From contig JAUXAB010000003.1 of NCBI GenBank assembly GCA_030615025.1, positions 54,059 to 118,058 on the forward strand: a DNA stretch of 64,000 bases. Reading direction: 5' to 3'. This DNA is from Phycisphaerae bacterium. GTDB lineage: Bacteria; Planctomycetota; Phycisphaerae; Sedimentisphaerales; Anaerobacaceae. Below, in pieces: positions 35,193-43,949 of this stretch (position 1 is its first letter; each line of letters begins with the position of its first letter). The translations under genes were made by a program, and so were the position numbers. The notes beneath the pieces were generated by a model, which saw only the letters and a list, made by a program, of their open reading frames with translations, did no database searches and was not told the DNA's origin.

Positions 35193-36839
35193 CTAAATCT
35201 TGTCTTTAGAACCACCGCCGGATTTATGCAGTAGTGCTCCGCCTACAATATTTTGTCTGTGTCGTTCGGCCTTTTCCTGCTCATAAACGGTTTCAAAGTC
35301 GCCATTTTCGAGCAGTTCGTCCAGATATATGCCGAAAGCGACAACCCACCCGCCTTTCTCGTACAACTCATAGACCTCTGATTTTGTCTGTATTTTGGGT
35401 ACCTGTCTGCCAAAATAATGAATGAACCTTGCAGAAGCAGATTTGTAGGCTATCAATTTATCCGAGGCGGGAACGATTTGCGACACGGATTGTGTAAACT
35501 TCCTTGATGGCTGATTATAATTGAGAGGATTTGTAAAGCCGGTATAACCGAGCATTACCAAAACAGCAATACTTACAAATAGGGCCCCACACGCCATACG
35601 AGCTTTTTGGGCCCTGAACAAACCGGCAACAATCAGAATACCGGTCAGTCCTGTTGCGCTTGAAATAATTGCTGCACGAAGAACCTCGGGCATTAGTTGC
35701 CCTATGACAATGGGCAGCGCAATAAATCCTATTATTAATACACATAAGTGGGAGATTAGAAAATTCCTTGCAGCTTTATGAGTGTACGCTTTTCGGCAAA
35801 AAGCCATATCTTCCAGCAGGATAGCGGTCAAAACTGCCATTGCCGGTATCGCGGGGATAATGTAATGCTGACGTTTTCCACCTGATATTGTCAGAAAGGC
35901 TACATCAACAACAAACCACAGCCACAAAAATTGCATTACAGGCTGCTTCTTACTCCAAACTCTGTAAAAAGGAGCAGCTAAGGCAAATGGCACAAAAGCC
36001 GCCCACGGTAACATAAACTGAAACATCTTGGGCAGATAGTAGTAGAAAGGTTTGTGGCCGGAAGCGTATGCACCAAAGAAGCGGTCTACAAATTCACGTT
36101 TCCACACAGCCAAATCCCAATTCATCCTGGAAGCAATGGCCAGCGGCCAGGGCAAAACGATAGCTAAGAAAACGACCATCCCGATAATTGGCAAGAGTTT
36201 GGGTATTTGTTTCCACTGCCGAAACACAGCAACGTAGAAAAAAAGCGGCACCAGTACCAGAGGCAGGGGAGCAGGGCCCTTGGCCAGGTTTGCCAGCCCA
36301 AAACTTATCCAGAAAATCAGCATATAGACCACTTGCCTTTTGCGGCTTTTGGTAGAAACTGCTGAGTAAAAAGTTAGGAAGCACAGCATAATAAAAAAGG
36401 TTAAAACCATTTCCGGCCGGGCATTATGCGAGTAACGTGTATAACCTAACGATGTCGCCCAAACAGCCGCAGAGAGTACCGCGATGCGAAAAGACAGCCA
36501 CTGGTTTACAAAATATATAATGGCCGCAACCGACAAAAGCCCGAAGATAGCGCTTGGCAGCCGGGCGGAGAATTCATCGACCTTTCCGGTTATTTTGGCC
36601 AAACCTGCTACAAGCCAATAAGAAAGCGGCGTTTTCTCGAGCCGGGGCTTTCCATTACAGGTAGGCATGACCCAATCGCCGCTTTCCAGCATCTCACGAG
36701 CTGTAATGGCCACATAACATTCATGATTATTGAGCGGCCTTTCGGAAAGTGTCCAGGACCCGGTTACCGCAGAAAAAAGTAATACTGCACAGATGACAAA
36801 AATCTTCGTTCTCTTGGTATTACTCTGGTTGTTTTCCAT
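35193..36839 (-). CDS. ArnT-like glycosyltransferase (GT83/PMT_2 family)
   Basis: A 548-residue membrane protein with about 12 segments. The N-terminal periplasmic loop has the GT-C hallmark: LSERPLNNHECYVAITAREMLE, with an Asn-His-Glu in place of the usual D-E site, then NGKPRLEKTPLSYWL, matching the ArnT pattern (P-Lx-Y-W). Enzymes of this type take a sugar from a polyprenyl phosphate and put it on lipid A or other periplasmic acceptors. It converges on the phosphatase-like gene and is 33 bases after thrC. Together with the GT2 and deacetylase it suggests an ArnC/ArnD/ArnT-like route for another sugar. Confidence 0.87.
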   Translation of the reverse strand: MENNQSNTKRTKIFVICAVLLFSAVTGSWTLSERPLNNHECYVAITAREMLESGDWVMPTCNGKPRLEKTPLSYWLVAGLAKITGKVDEFSARLPSAIFGLLSVAAIIYFVNQWLSFRIAVLSAAVWATSLGYTRYSHNARPEMVLTFFIMLCFLTFYSAVSTKSRKRQVVYMLIFWISFGLANLAKGPAPLPLVLVPLFFYVAVFRQWKQIPKLLPIIGMVVFLAIVLPWPLAIASRMNWDLAVWKREFVDRFFGAYASGHKPFYYYLPKMFQFMLPWAAFVPFALAAPFYRVWSKKQPVMQFLWLWFVVDVAFLTISGGKRQHYIIPAIPAMAVLTAILLEDMAFCRKAYTHKAARNFLISHLCVLIIGFIALPIVIGQLMPEVLRAAIISSATGLTGILIVAGLFRAQKARMACGALFVSIAVLVMLGYTGFTNPLNYNQPSRKFTQSVSQIVPASDKLIAYKSASARFIHYFGRQVPKIQTKSEVYELYEKGGWVVAFGIYLDELLENGDFETVYEQEKAERHRQNIVGGALLHKSGGGSKDKI

Positions 36840-36872
36840 TCCGTGTCCTGGTCTTGCTGAATTTTCGAGGAA

Positions 36873-38237
36873 TCAATTTATCAGCTTGATTATTTCATCG
36901 AGGTCGTTTGGTGCTTCTATAGGCGGATTGCTGAATTTGCCCTGTTTTCCCTTGTGGTAGTTGACCGTTACGTTGGGGTCCTTTAATGGGTGCCCTGTCA
37001 GCACGCAGGCAACTCGCTCGTCAGCTCCGATGACGCCTTCAGCCCTGAGGTCCCTTAAGCCTGCTATTGTTGCCGCCGAGGCCGGCTCACAGCCTAACCC
37101 GTGTCTGCCTATAATTGCTTTTGCATCAGCAATCTCTTCATCGGTTACGGCACGGCAGACGGCGTTACATATATCAATCGCTCGCAGACATTTTTTCAGA
37201 TTGACCGGACGGGCAATTTCTATCGCCGAGGCACAGGTATGCGGTGAAAAGTTACGATTGGTGAGCCCGGCGTAATAGTCGTCGATGATTGCCTGATTAA
37301 CTCTACCGTCATTCCAGAGGAGCTTTTTGTTATTGACCAGCTCGGTCAGTGTGTCGGCGCCGGTGGCGTTTATAATCGCCATTCGTGGTATTCGCTCAAT
37401 TAACCCGAGCTGTTTCAATTCATAAAAGGCCTTGCCAAAGGCGCTTGAATTGCCCAGATTTCCCCCAGGTACCACGATCCAGTCCGGCACTTGCCAGCCC
37501 ATCTGTTCGATGATTCGATACATTATGGTCTTTTGACCCTCAAGTCGGAACGGGTTTAGTGAATTGAGCAGATACAGACCCAGCCTGCTGCAGACATCCT
37601 GGACCTGGCGCATACAGTCATCGAAGTCACCGTGTATTTGAATCGTTTGAGCACCGTAATCTATCCCCTGACTAAGCTTGCCAAAAGCAATTCGTCCCGA
37701 GCCGATAAAGACTGTGCATTTCAGGCCACAGGTATGCGCATACAAAGCCACCGATGCGGAAGTATTGCCCGTCGATGCGCACGCGCACGAGGTTGCTTTG
37801 ACCATCTTTGCGTGGCTGAATGCCGCCGCCATTCCATTGTCTTTGAACGAGCCGGATGGATTCAGCCCTTCGTATTGTAGATATAAACATCCCGGCTTCA
37901 TATCAACATATTCAGCGACGTAATCATTTTGCTGTAAGATTGTCTGGCCTTCGCCTATGGTTACTTTGTATTTGTCGTCACAAAAGTTGAGCAGCTCTCT
38001 GAAACGCCATACACCGGAGAAATCCAGAGGGTTACTTCTGTTTGCCCAGCGTTTGGCGAAGTCATTCAATTTGTCGGGAACTTCGATCTTGTCCCAGTTA
38101 TACTGTGCATCCAGCAGCTCACCGCAGCTCGGACACTTGAATATTCCGCCTATGGCGGACCCACAATCAAACTCCGCCCCACAATCGGGATTAATGCACT
38201 TTTGAAAAGCTGCATCAGTATATTTTGATAAAGGCAT
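36873..38237 (-). CDS. thrC: Threonine synthase
   Basis: A PLP enzyme that makes threonine from O-phosphohomoserine. A zinc-ribbon-like start is visible (CINPDCGAEFDCG, then CPSCGE, within residues 14-45). The PLP lysine is in LNPSGSFKDNGM near 130-141. SACASTGNTSASVA-like sequence follows (here SCACASTGNTSA), and the phosphate loop is VVPGGNLGNSSA near 262. Its 454 residues fit the class. ATG 38237 is chosen over TTG 38252. It is 33 bases upstream of the ArnT-like gene. The metX gene at 54.5 kb uses the same homoserine precursor by another branch. Confidence 0.95.
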   Translation of the reverse strand: MPLSKYTDAAFQKCINPDCGAEFDCGSAIGGIFKCPSCGELLDAQYNWDKIEVPDKLNDFAKRWANRSNPLDFSGVWRFRELLNFCDDKYKVTIGEGQTILQQNDYVAEYVDMKPGCLYLQYEGLNPSGSFKDNGMAAAFSHAKMVKATSCACASTGNTSASVALYAHTCGLKCTVFIGSGRIAFGKLSQGIDYGAQTIQIHGDFDDCMRQVQDVCSRLGLYLLNSLNPFRLEGQKTIMYRIIEQMGWQVPDWIVVPGGNLGNSSAFGKAFYELKQLGLIERIPRMAIINATGADTLTELVNNKKLLWNDGRVNQAIIDDYYAGLTNRNFSPHTCASAIEIARPVNLKKCLRAIDICNAVCRAVTDEEIADAKAIIGRHGLGCEPASAATIAGLRDLRAEGVIGADERVACVLTGHPLKDPNVTVNYHKGKQGKFSNPPIEAPNDLDEIIKLIN

Positions 38238-38491
38238 CTTTAGATTTCTCAAAAATTAGCACTCTTGGTCATTTCAGTAATTCGGCTCAAATAACAAGGT
38301 TCTTAACCACTATTGATGAGGAATTATAGCCTGAATCCTCAGCTTTTGACAAGGAAATCAGGTTTTAATGGTGATTTTGACTCGAAACTTCCTTGTGGAT
38401 ATGTATGGCACTATTTATCTTTGTTTTTACTCATCTTTTGTTTTCCGGTCTTTTTGCTCACCGTCTGTATCACTCAACCCCGCTGTGCTTG

Positions 38492-38553
38492 CCCCGTTAG
38501 AAATGCTCGATTTTCGCTGCATTTTCTCTCCGCCTGCGTAATTTCTAACGGGG
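38492..38553. repeat. GTTAGAAAT hairpin, copy 1, contains the ankyrin stop codon
   Basis: CCCCGTTAGAAAT (38492-38504) pairs with ATTTCTAACGGGG (38541-38553). The stop codon of the ankyrin gene (TAG on the minus strand, 38545-38547) lies in one arm, and the last residues (RKPR) are coded by the repeat. A close relative is inside 49172-49309. The gap 38238-38544 has no gene; this repeat is its main feature. Confidence 0.72.
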
Positions 38554-39570
38554 CTTGCGGAGTAATTCGACTATATCCTTGTGGTCCTCACTGGCCGCCA
38601 CATCCGAAGGAGTTCTGCTCCATTTATCTTTGGCATCCACCTTCGCTCCTTTGGCAAGTAGTAGCTCGGCTATCTCCCTGCGACCTCGGGCAGCCGCCCT
38701 GTGCAAAGGAGTATGGCCTTTATTGCTTTTGGCGTTCACCTCCGCCCCTTTGGCAATTAGAACCTCGATCACCTCCTTATGCTTCCCAGCCGCCCTGTGC
38801 AGAGGAGTATGGCCTTTATCATTTTTGGCGTTCACATCCGCTCCACGGGCAATTAAAAGCTCAATCACTTCCTTGTGCCCATTTTGGGCCGCCCAGTGCA
38901 GAGCAGTCGCTCCGTCATTAGCTTTGGCCTTTATCTTGGCTCCACTTGCAAGCAGAAGCTCAACTATCTCCCCGTATCCCTCACCGGCCGCCACATGTAG
39001 AGCAGTCTCGCCGTTACCTGCTTTACTGTTCACCTCTGCTCCTTTGGCAAGCAAAAGTTCACCCACTCCCCTTTGGCCCTCACTGGCTACCACATGCAGA
39101 AGAGTCCTGCCGCATTTATCTTTGGCGTTCGCCTTCGCTCCCTTGGCAAGTAGTAGCTCGGCTATCTCCCTGCGACCCCGGGCAGCCGCCCTGTGTAGAG
39201 GAGTATGGCCTTTGTAACTTTCGGCATTCACCTCCGCGCCATTGGCAAGCAGAAGCTCAACTATCTTCTTGTGCCCCCCAGCGGCCCTGTGCAGAGGGGT
39301 ATGGCCTTTATTACTTTTGGAGTTCACATCCCCTCCTTTGGCAAGTAGAAGTTTGACTACCTCCTCGCAGCCGCTATTGGCCGCCTTGTGCAGGGCGGTC
39401 TCGCCGTCATTGGCTTTGATGTTCACCAGTCCCGGTCTTCTGGCCAACATGAATTTGACTTTGTCGAAGTTTCCTTTTTGTACGGCATCGTAAATATTCA
39501 AACTCCATCCGTACCTTACCCAGGCGAATAAGTCCGTCAATGCAGTAATCAATTTTCTACTATTGCTCAT
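38545..39570 (-). CDS. Ankyrin-repeat protein
   Basis: A 341-residue protein of nine ankyrin units from about residue 55; units start with DGETALHKAA, KGHTPLHRAA or similar. There is no clear signal peptide; the N terminus (about 1-35) is a short helix with several Trp. Units 2-4 and 7-9 are nearly the same (KGHTPLHRAAG, KGHTPLHRAAARGRREIAE, then CGRT/WSRT), a block duplication. Ankyrin arrays bind proteins; nothing here names the partner. The stop codon and last residues come from a palindromic repeat. It stands alone. Confidence 0.88.
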   Translation of the reverse strand: MSNSRKLITALTDLFAWVRYGWSLNIYDAVQKGNFDKVKFMLARRPGLVNIKANDGETALHKAANSGCEEVVKLLLAKGGDVNSKSNKGHTPLHRAAGGHKKIVELLLANGAEVNAESYKGHTPLHRAAARGRREIAELLLAKGAKANAKDKCGRTLLHVVASEGQRGVGELLLAKGAEVNSKAGNGETALHVAAGEGYGEIVELLLASGAKIKAKANDGATALHWAAQNGHKEVIELLIARGADVNAKNDKGHTPLHRAAGKHKEVIEVLIAKGAEVNAKSNKGHTPLHRAAARGRREIAELLLAKGAKVDAKDKWSRTPSDVAASEDHKDIVELLRKPR

Positions 39571-39733
39571 AATTCAAGACTATTTATTACTTAAAACGGC
39601 AATCAGCACATTAACCGAAACAGCAGCCCGAGCCGCCAACATACTCAGCACCGCAATCGGGATTAATACATTTCTGAAAAGCAGTACTACTGATACCCAT
39701 ACACAAAATTCCTTAGCAAATTCTCAGCAACAC

Positions 39734-40039
39734 TTAGCGATAATTATAAACAATAAACAGAACCAATGGTACAAAAATTGGCTTTGTTTGGGTTTGTTTT
39801 GGGTTTGAATTGGGTTTGTTTTTCCCGCGTTCGCCAAGTGTCTTATTTTCGTAATCGGCTGTTATTAAAGAGGTTACGTTCATTTGACTTTTTCGGAAAT
39901 TGGCTTTGTTTTGCATAAAAGGTCTGATTTGTAAAGAATCCTCTATAGTTGTAGAGGTATCTCGACAGATGTAGAGGTGCCTTATAGGCACGTCAATAAA
40001 TGGATTCTTTATGCTTGTGAGTGGTTTTAAATGGTTCAT
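39734..40039 (-). CDS. QNKANF-type repeat ORF (coding status uncertain)
   Basis: A 101-residue frame that contains MQNKANFRKSQMNVTSL and KNKPNSNPKQTQTKPIF. This wording recurs in many copies in planctomycete genomes, as I remember it, always close to the gene family at 40036-40608. The ATG overlaps the stop of that gene (ATGA), so it could be coupled by translation. However the content is low in complexity and the family may only be a repeat with an open frame. I would not assign a function. Confidence 0.35.
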   Translation of the reverse strand: MNHLKPLTSIKNPFIDVPIRHLYICRDTSTTIEDSLQIRPFMQNKANFRKSQMNVTSLITADYENKTLGERGKNKPNSNPKQTQTKPIFVPLVLFIVYNYR

Positions 40040-40608
40040 TGGTTAAACGGCATTTCGGATTCCGTATCCAGCTTTCGCATGAGGCGCAGTCTTTGAAGCT
40101 CGAGGAGCGTTTTGTACAGGCTGTGCTCCATTCGGCGTTCGTACATCAGGAGGCGGTCGAGCACCCTTGCATTTGAGAAATCCTTTATGGCCAAACGACC
40201 AAGGGCCAGATCGTGAGCCGATTCGGACGAATCGGCCTGCGGCAGGTCCCAGCCTTTGAACAACAGCGATTTTGTGAGTTTAGTTAGTGGGCTGGAGGTA
40301 TTACGTGCGTTCAGGGCATCGATGGTCTGGTTCTGGATTCGGCCGACCCTTTTGAGCCTCCATGAAAGAATGACAATGCGTTCGGAGAGCATGGATTCCA
40401 TAGGGCTTTCGGGGGCCAGCTCGCTTAGTATGCGGTCTTGGTATAGACAGAAATCGGCCTGGTTTTCTGAGCTGATTACGGCCTGACGTGCCAAAAAGCC
40501 GTGTTTGACGGCGTTCTGTGAGACGATGGCCTTGCCTTGGCGGGTCCGGGGGCCGGTCGTTTTTTGGGCGTTTAGGCGGTTTGCAAGGATTTGTGCTTCG
40601 GTAGCCAT
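40036..40608 (-). CDS. NAVKHG-family protein of unknown function
   Basis: A 190-residue basic protein. The first 40 residues hold the family signature: ANRLNAQKTTGPRTRQGKA followed by NAVKHGFLA. The middle has ILSWRLKRVGRIQNQ, and the end is a helical, Arg/Leu-rich region. Many bacteria (planctomycetes, acidobacteria) carry several such genes; their role is unknown. The basic, helix-rich N terminus suggests nucleic-acid binding (inference). GGAGGA lies 7 bases before the ATG, one of the best ribosome sites in the window, so translation is likely. It is followed by the QNKANF frame with an ATGA overlap. Confidence 0.72.
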   Translation of the reverse strand: MATEAQILANRLNAQKTTGPRTRQGKAIVSQNAVKHGFLARQAVISSENQADFCLYQDRILSELAPESPMESMLSERIVILSWRLKRVGRIQNQTIDALNARNTSSPLTKLTKSLLFKGWDLPQADSSESAHDLALGRLAIKDFSNARVLDRLLMYERRMEHSLYKTLLELQRLRLMRKLDTESEMPFNQ

Positions 40609-40925
40609 TATAAGTCCTCCGAATTTACGATACCAGCTTTCGCGGGCACAAGTTGACGATTTACGATTGACGATTCACTAACGATTATTTTTGACTTGGG
40701 CCTGCTGGCCCTAAGACCTTGCCACGCTGTGGCTTACGACATGCAAACTGAAATGTCATCTTCGCCTACTGGCGGTTAACGTTTGCCTGCTGGCAAACAT
40801 GAGAGTATTTTAACCTATTATCAAACAAAAGTCAACAAAAAAATTGACCAAAAAAACCACTTTTTTGGGCCGACCGGATTCTCAATGAATAAACTGAGAT
40901 TTCCATTCAATTAGCAAAAGTCATA
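40609..40925. other. Intergenic region with a run of four short hairpins
   Basis: No gene. In 100 bases there are four perfect small palindromes: GGGCC-TGCT-GGCCC (40698-40711), GCCAC-GCT-GTGGC (40721-40733), CGCC-TACT-GGCG (40763-40774) and GTTTGCC-TGCT-GGCAAAC (40781-40798). After them the sequence is A-rich up to the stop of the next gene. It also contains the drifting phrase 'CGATTTACGATTGACGATTCAC'. Confidence 0.55.
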
Positions 40926-41885
40926 TCAAGGCTTACAATCGCCCCAGGTATTTAGGTCCCAGTTCGAACAGGAGCTGCCGGAGAAGTAACGAACCTCGAT
41001 GTAGAAGAACCGGCTGTCATCAGAGCCCACGTTATCTGTCCACGAATAGTCAATCTGATCCAGAGTCCCGCCGGAATGCGAAGAAGCAATGGGGCCAGAA
41101 CCACAATTGTCGTATAGATACAGGCCGTAATCCGTCCCCGAAGGTGACTGCAATGCCACCCTCAAGTAAAGCGTAGAGTTGAAGAGATAAGACGAACCGT
41201 CCAATACGAGGAGTCCGTACCATTTTTCTCCTCGCGAGGATCGTGAGGGCCCGGGTGTGCAGCCTTCGTCGCCATAGACTTGACCAATATAGTCATAGGC
41301 GGTACAGGCAGGGTCGCTGTTGAGATCAACTTCGCAGCCGTTGCCAGTTATTTCGTCACAGTTGGCATAGCCGGGGTCACAGCCGGTCATCACACAGCTT
41401 CCACTCTGGCACTCGGCTATCGCATTGTGAAAGTCGCAGGCGTTGCCGCAGAAGCCGCAGTTGTCGGGGTCGGTCATGAGGTTTCTTTCACAGCCGTTCC
41501 CAGGTATGCCGTCACAATCACCGTAACCGGCCACGCACTCACCGATGACGCAATTGCCGTCTATACACTCCATAGAGGCATTTGGCAGGTTGTTGCAGAT
41601 GATTCCGCAGCCTCCGCAATTGTTCGCGTCGGCGGCGACGTGTGTTTCGCATCCGTTGTAGTAGTAATCGTCGCAGTCTTCATAGCCAGAGTTGCAGTCA
41701 ATGCGTTGGGCAAGCCACTGGGTTACAAAAATGGCAAAGTCATTGAAATCGACTCGACAGTCGCCATCCAAATCGAAATCGGGACAGACTGAAGTTGCTC
41801 CTTGAGTCACACTCAAACAGCTCAAACAAACCGATAGAAACAGACAGATGGATAACTTAGTGAGGCAATGGTCTTTCTCCGTCAT
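40926..41885 (-). CDS. Secreted Cys-rich protein with dockerin-like EF-hand
   Basis: Residues 1-29 are a signal peptide (LSICLFLSVCLSCLSVTQGA). Then comes one EF-hand of the dockerin/planctomycete type, DFDLDGDCRVDFNDFAIFV (residues 36-54). A Cys-rich part follows (about 62-190) in which a unit of roughly 45 residues, with DCD..NGCE, NNCGxCGxxC and a closing C-x-x-G-Y, occurs three times. These resemble the metal- or matrix-binding repeats of myxobacterial surface proteins. The C-terminal region (about 205-319) is a beta-rich domain with LRVALQSPSGTDYGLYLYD, like PPC domains. GGAGG lies 7 bases before ATG 41885. It probably sits at the cell surface. Confidence 0.82.
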   Translation of the reverse strand: MTEKDHCLTKLSICLFLSVCLSCLSVTQGATSVCPDFDLDGDCRVDFNDFAIFVTQWLAQRIDCNSGYEDCDDYYYNGCETHVAADANNCGGCGIICNNLPNASMECIDGNCVIGECVAGYGDCDGIPGNGCERNLMTDPDNCGFCGNACDFHNAIAECQSGSCVMTGCDPGYANCDEITGNGCEVDLNSDPACTAYDYIGQVYGDEGCTPGPSRSSRGEKWYGLLVLDGSSYLFNSTLYLRVALQSPSGTDYGLYLYDNCGSGPIASSHSGGTLDQIDYSWTDNVGSDDSRFFYIEVRYFSGSSCSNWDLNTWGDCKP

Positions 41886-42496
41886 GATCAATCCTCCAAA
41901 ACCGACATTTCCCAGATAAACTCTTAAACAACATAACTTTCTCCGTATGACATCAATAATTTTACTAAAATCACCTTGTACGGTCAAGAAATTTCTTTTC
42001 TCAAACTTATGGCTTTTTCAAGAAGGGATCTGCTTTGTATTGGCATCTATTGTAACACCTTGTTAACACATAGATTATGGTTTCTCAAAACTCGTAACCG
42101 CACCTCTGGTGGCCCCAGAATCCGTAAAAAGGCATGAAAGTCGCAAAAGAATATTGCCACGGAGGGCACCCCCACTATAATGAGATAACGCTTCGCTATC
42201 CCACAGGGTAAACTCACGGGGCAAGCAGATTGCACAGAATAAACAATGGTGGGGCAAGCCCCACCCTACCAAAGACAAAGACGGATATAGGGGGATGATT
42301 TGTTTTTGAAGGCTTTTTTGTTAGTTTATCACAAATCCGTGCTCCCTCCTCAGCCGCGATTCTGGCCATAAAACGAGGATTTTTCATCTTTTTTTTAATA
42401 TTTTTGCAAATTTCCCCTTTTTTGGTTTGCAATGCAAACATGTCTGTGGTATATTACATGCGAATCAAGAAATTCGAACCAGAAAGGAGCAATATT
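41886..42496. other. Intergenic region of about 610 bases
   Basis: No gene is supported between the secreted protein and the membrane-protein operon. It contains a hairpin GGTGGGGC-AA-GCCCCACC (42248-42265) followed by CTACCA, a motif repeated in the 85-base tandem array at 44376, and the promoter at 42427. A TTGACC (41981-41976 on the minus strand) could be part of the promoter of the secreted protein gene. Confidence 0.45.
42427..42455 (+). promoter_or_regulatory. Promoter for the membrane-protein/regulator operon
   Basis: TTGCAA (42427-42432), 17 bases, TATATT (42450-42455). It leads into the gene at 42497. An inverted TTTGCAATGCAAA (42427-42439 region) overlaps the -35 and could be an operator for the HTH regulator encoded at the end of the operon. 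Confidence 0.5.
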
Positions 42497-43198
42497 ATGC
42501 AACAACATAGCAAATCACAGGATCAAAATACCGAAAAACTTAAAGAAATTCCAAAATGGGCCCGACGCTATGCTGAAAGCAGGACAGCGCCTTTGATTAT
42601 TTTTTCTCTAATTTTTATTGTACTTTTTGGAGGGGTCTCTCTTGGTGTTTACTGCTTTTTGAAAGGCAAATTCGTATTGGCCGCAATTATGATGGTATTG
42701 TATGTGGCCGGGTTTTTATCCTTTGTTATTACATGGGACAAACACGAAGCCCGTTATTTTACAAAGACAGGAATTCCCCAAAGCGAGAGTGTACAACAAA
42801 TCAGAAAATTCCTACCCCTTCCACTTATATTGTTTGTTATTATCAGCGTGATAATGGAACAACGAGGTATTTTTCCCCACCATCTCAGTGTGCCAATCTC
42901 AGCAGTGTATGTCTGTCCATTATTAATATTCGCAAATTGGCGCTGGGCACGTGGCAGTTTTATAGGGTACCTGTGGGCAGCGTTATATGGTGGATGGGCG
43001 ATTGCAATCTTATTCAAAGTTCCCGTGCTGACATTTTCAGAAGGTGGGATGCGTCTAATGAACCCGGGAGATGAGATGTATCTGGCAGCTCCAGTAACAG
43101 GTTTAATAACCGGCCTGGTTGTGTATATGTACAGCCGCTATGCACTGAAGAAACTAAAAAACGCTGCACATATAGAGGAGAATGCAGATGAATCGTGA
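42497..43198 (+). CDS. Multi-pass membrane protein, paralogue 1
   Basis: I do not recognise this 233-residue protein. A soluble N terminus (about 35 residues) contains EKLKEIPKWARRYAESRT. Six or so hydrophobic segments follow, and the C terminus is YSRYALKKLKNAAHIEE. AAAGGAGC lies 6 bases before ATG 42497. The next gene shares both end motifs (EKLKEI.KW..RYAE.R and YSRYALKKLK) and the membrane layout, so they are paralogues and probably form a heteromer. The downstream HTH gene overlaps, so all three are one operon. Such two-protein sets with a wHTH regulator recall small bacterial transporters or sensors, but I have no evidence for either. Confidence 0.68.
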   Translation: MQQHSKSQDQNTEKLKEIPKWARRYAESRTAPLIIFSLIFIVLFGGVSLGVYCFLKGKFVLAAIMMVLYVAGFLSFVITWDKHEARYFTKTGIPQSESVQQIRKFLPLPLILFVIISVIMEQRGIFPHHLSVPISAVYVCPLLIFANWRWARGSFIGYLWAALYGGWAIAILFKVPVLTFSEGGMRLMNPGDEMYLAAPVTGLITGLVVYMYSRYALKKLKNAAHIEENADES

Positions 43199-43949
43199 AC
43201 AAAATAATAAAGTACAGAATCAGAATGCCGAAAAACTTAAAGAAATTTCGAAATGGACACAGCGTTATGCGGAAAATCGCACCCTGCCTTTTGTAATCAA
43301 CATGATGATATCTTTATTATTCGGGTTTGCAGTCGGCATCCCCTCTTATTTTGGAGGTAGAGCTTACCGGTCTGGGAATGTGTTACAACTGTGGATTTGT
43401 ATCTTGTCGCTGATGATTGTATTTCCAGCACTAATCTTTTACTCTGTTCCCAAATGGGGTGGGAAATATATTGAAAAACTTATCCGGTTCTTATACCGCA
43501 AAGAAGGGCAGGTTATACTTGCAATTCCTAAAAAAACAAAAAGTCAACGACGCGCTGGGTGGATTGCGGGATTGCTACTCGGCGTCTGTGTTGTGATTTC
43601 GATAATCCTGATAGTGTTTTGTAAAATACCTATTAAATATATGCAGCCTGTTTCAGCACTGTGTGTTATTCCACTTATTATAGCAGTAGGAATCTGGCGA
43701 CCACCATCTGTTAAACCTGCCGGCTTTTTGGTCTGGCTTTGGCCAATTCTTTATGCTATCCACGCTATCCTGGTCGTTGCAGGCGTACCTATTCAGTTCG
43801 AGCGGCCCTGGATATTTTTCAATATACTAATACCCATAGCGGGATATGGAATTCTATGTGGCTTGCTCGGCCATATCTACAGCCGATATGCCCTGAAAAA
43901 GCTAAAAGGTCTCACACATCTTGAAGGAGAGGCGGCTAATGGAGATTGA
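43188..43949 (+). CDS. Multi-pass membrane protein, paralogue 2
   Basis: A paralogue of the preceding gene, with EKLKEISKWTQRYAENRT at about residues 16-33 and YSRYALKKLKG near the C terminus, and six or so hydrophobic segments between them. ATG 43188 has GAGGAG 7 bases upstream; the other ATG, 43182, is less well placed. It overlaps its upstream neighbour by 11 bases and the regulator gene by 11 bases (ATGGAGATTGA), so translation of the three is likely coupled. The function is unknown. Confidence 0.68.
   Translation: MNREQNNKVQNQNAEKLKEISKWTQRYAENRTLPFVINMMISLLFGFAVGIPSYFGGRAYRSGNVLQLWICILSLMIVFPALIFYSVPKWGGKYIEKLIRFLYRKEGQVILAIPKKTKSQRRAGWIAGLLLGVCVVISIILIVFCKIPIKYMQPVSALCVIPLIIAVGIWRPPSVKPAGFLVWLWPILYAIHAILVVAGVPIQFERPWIFFNILIPIAGYGILCGLLGHIYSRYALKKLKGLTHLEGEAANGD

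Noticed and set aside
38313..38921. Plus-strand frame over the ankyrin gene
   Set aside because: It is the antisense of ankyrin units and of the palindrome; the minus frame has the family pattern.
40690..40800. CRISPR array in the row of hairpins
   Set aside because: The units are not identical direct repeats and the spacing is irregular; no cas gene is present in the window.
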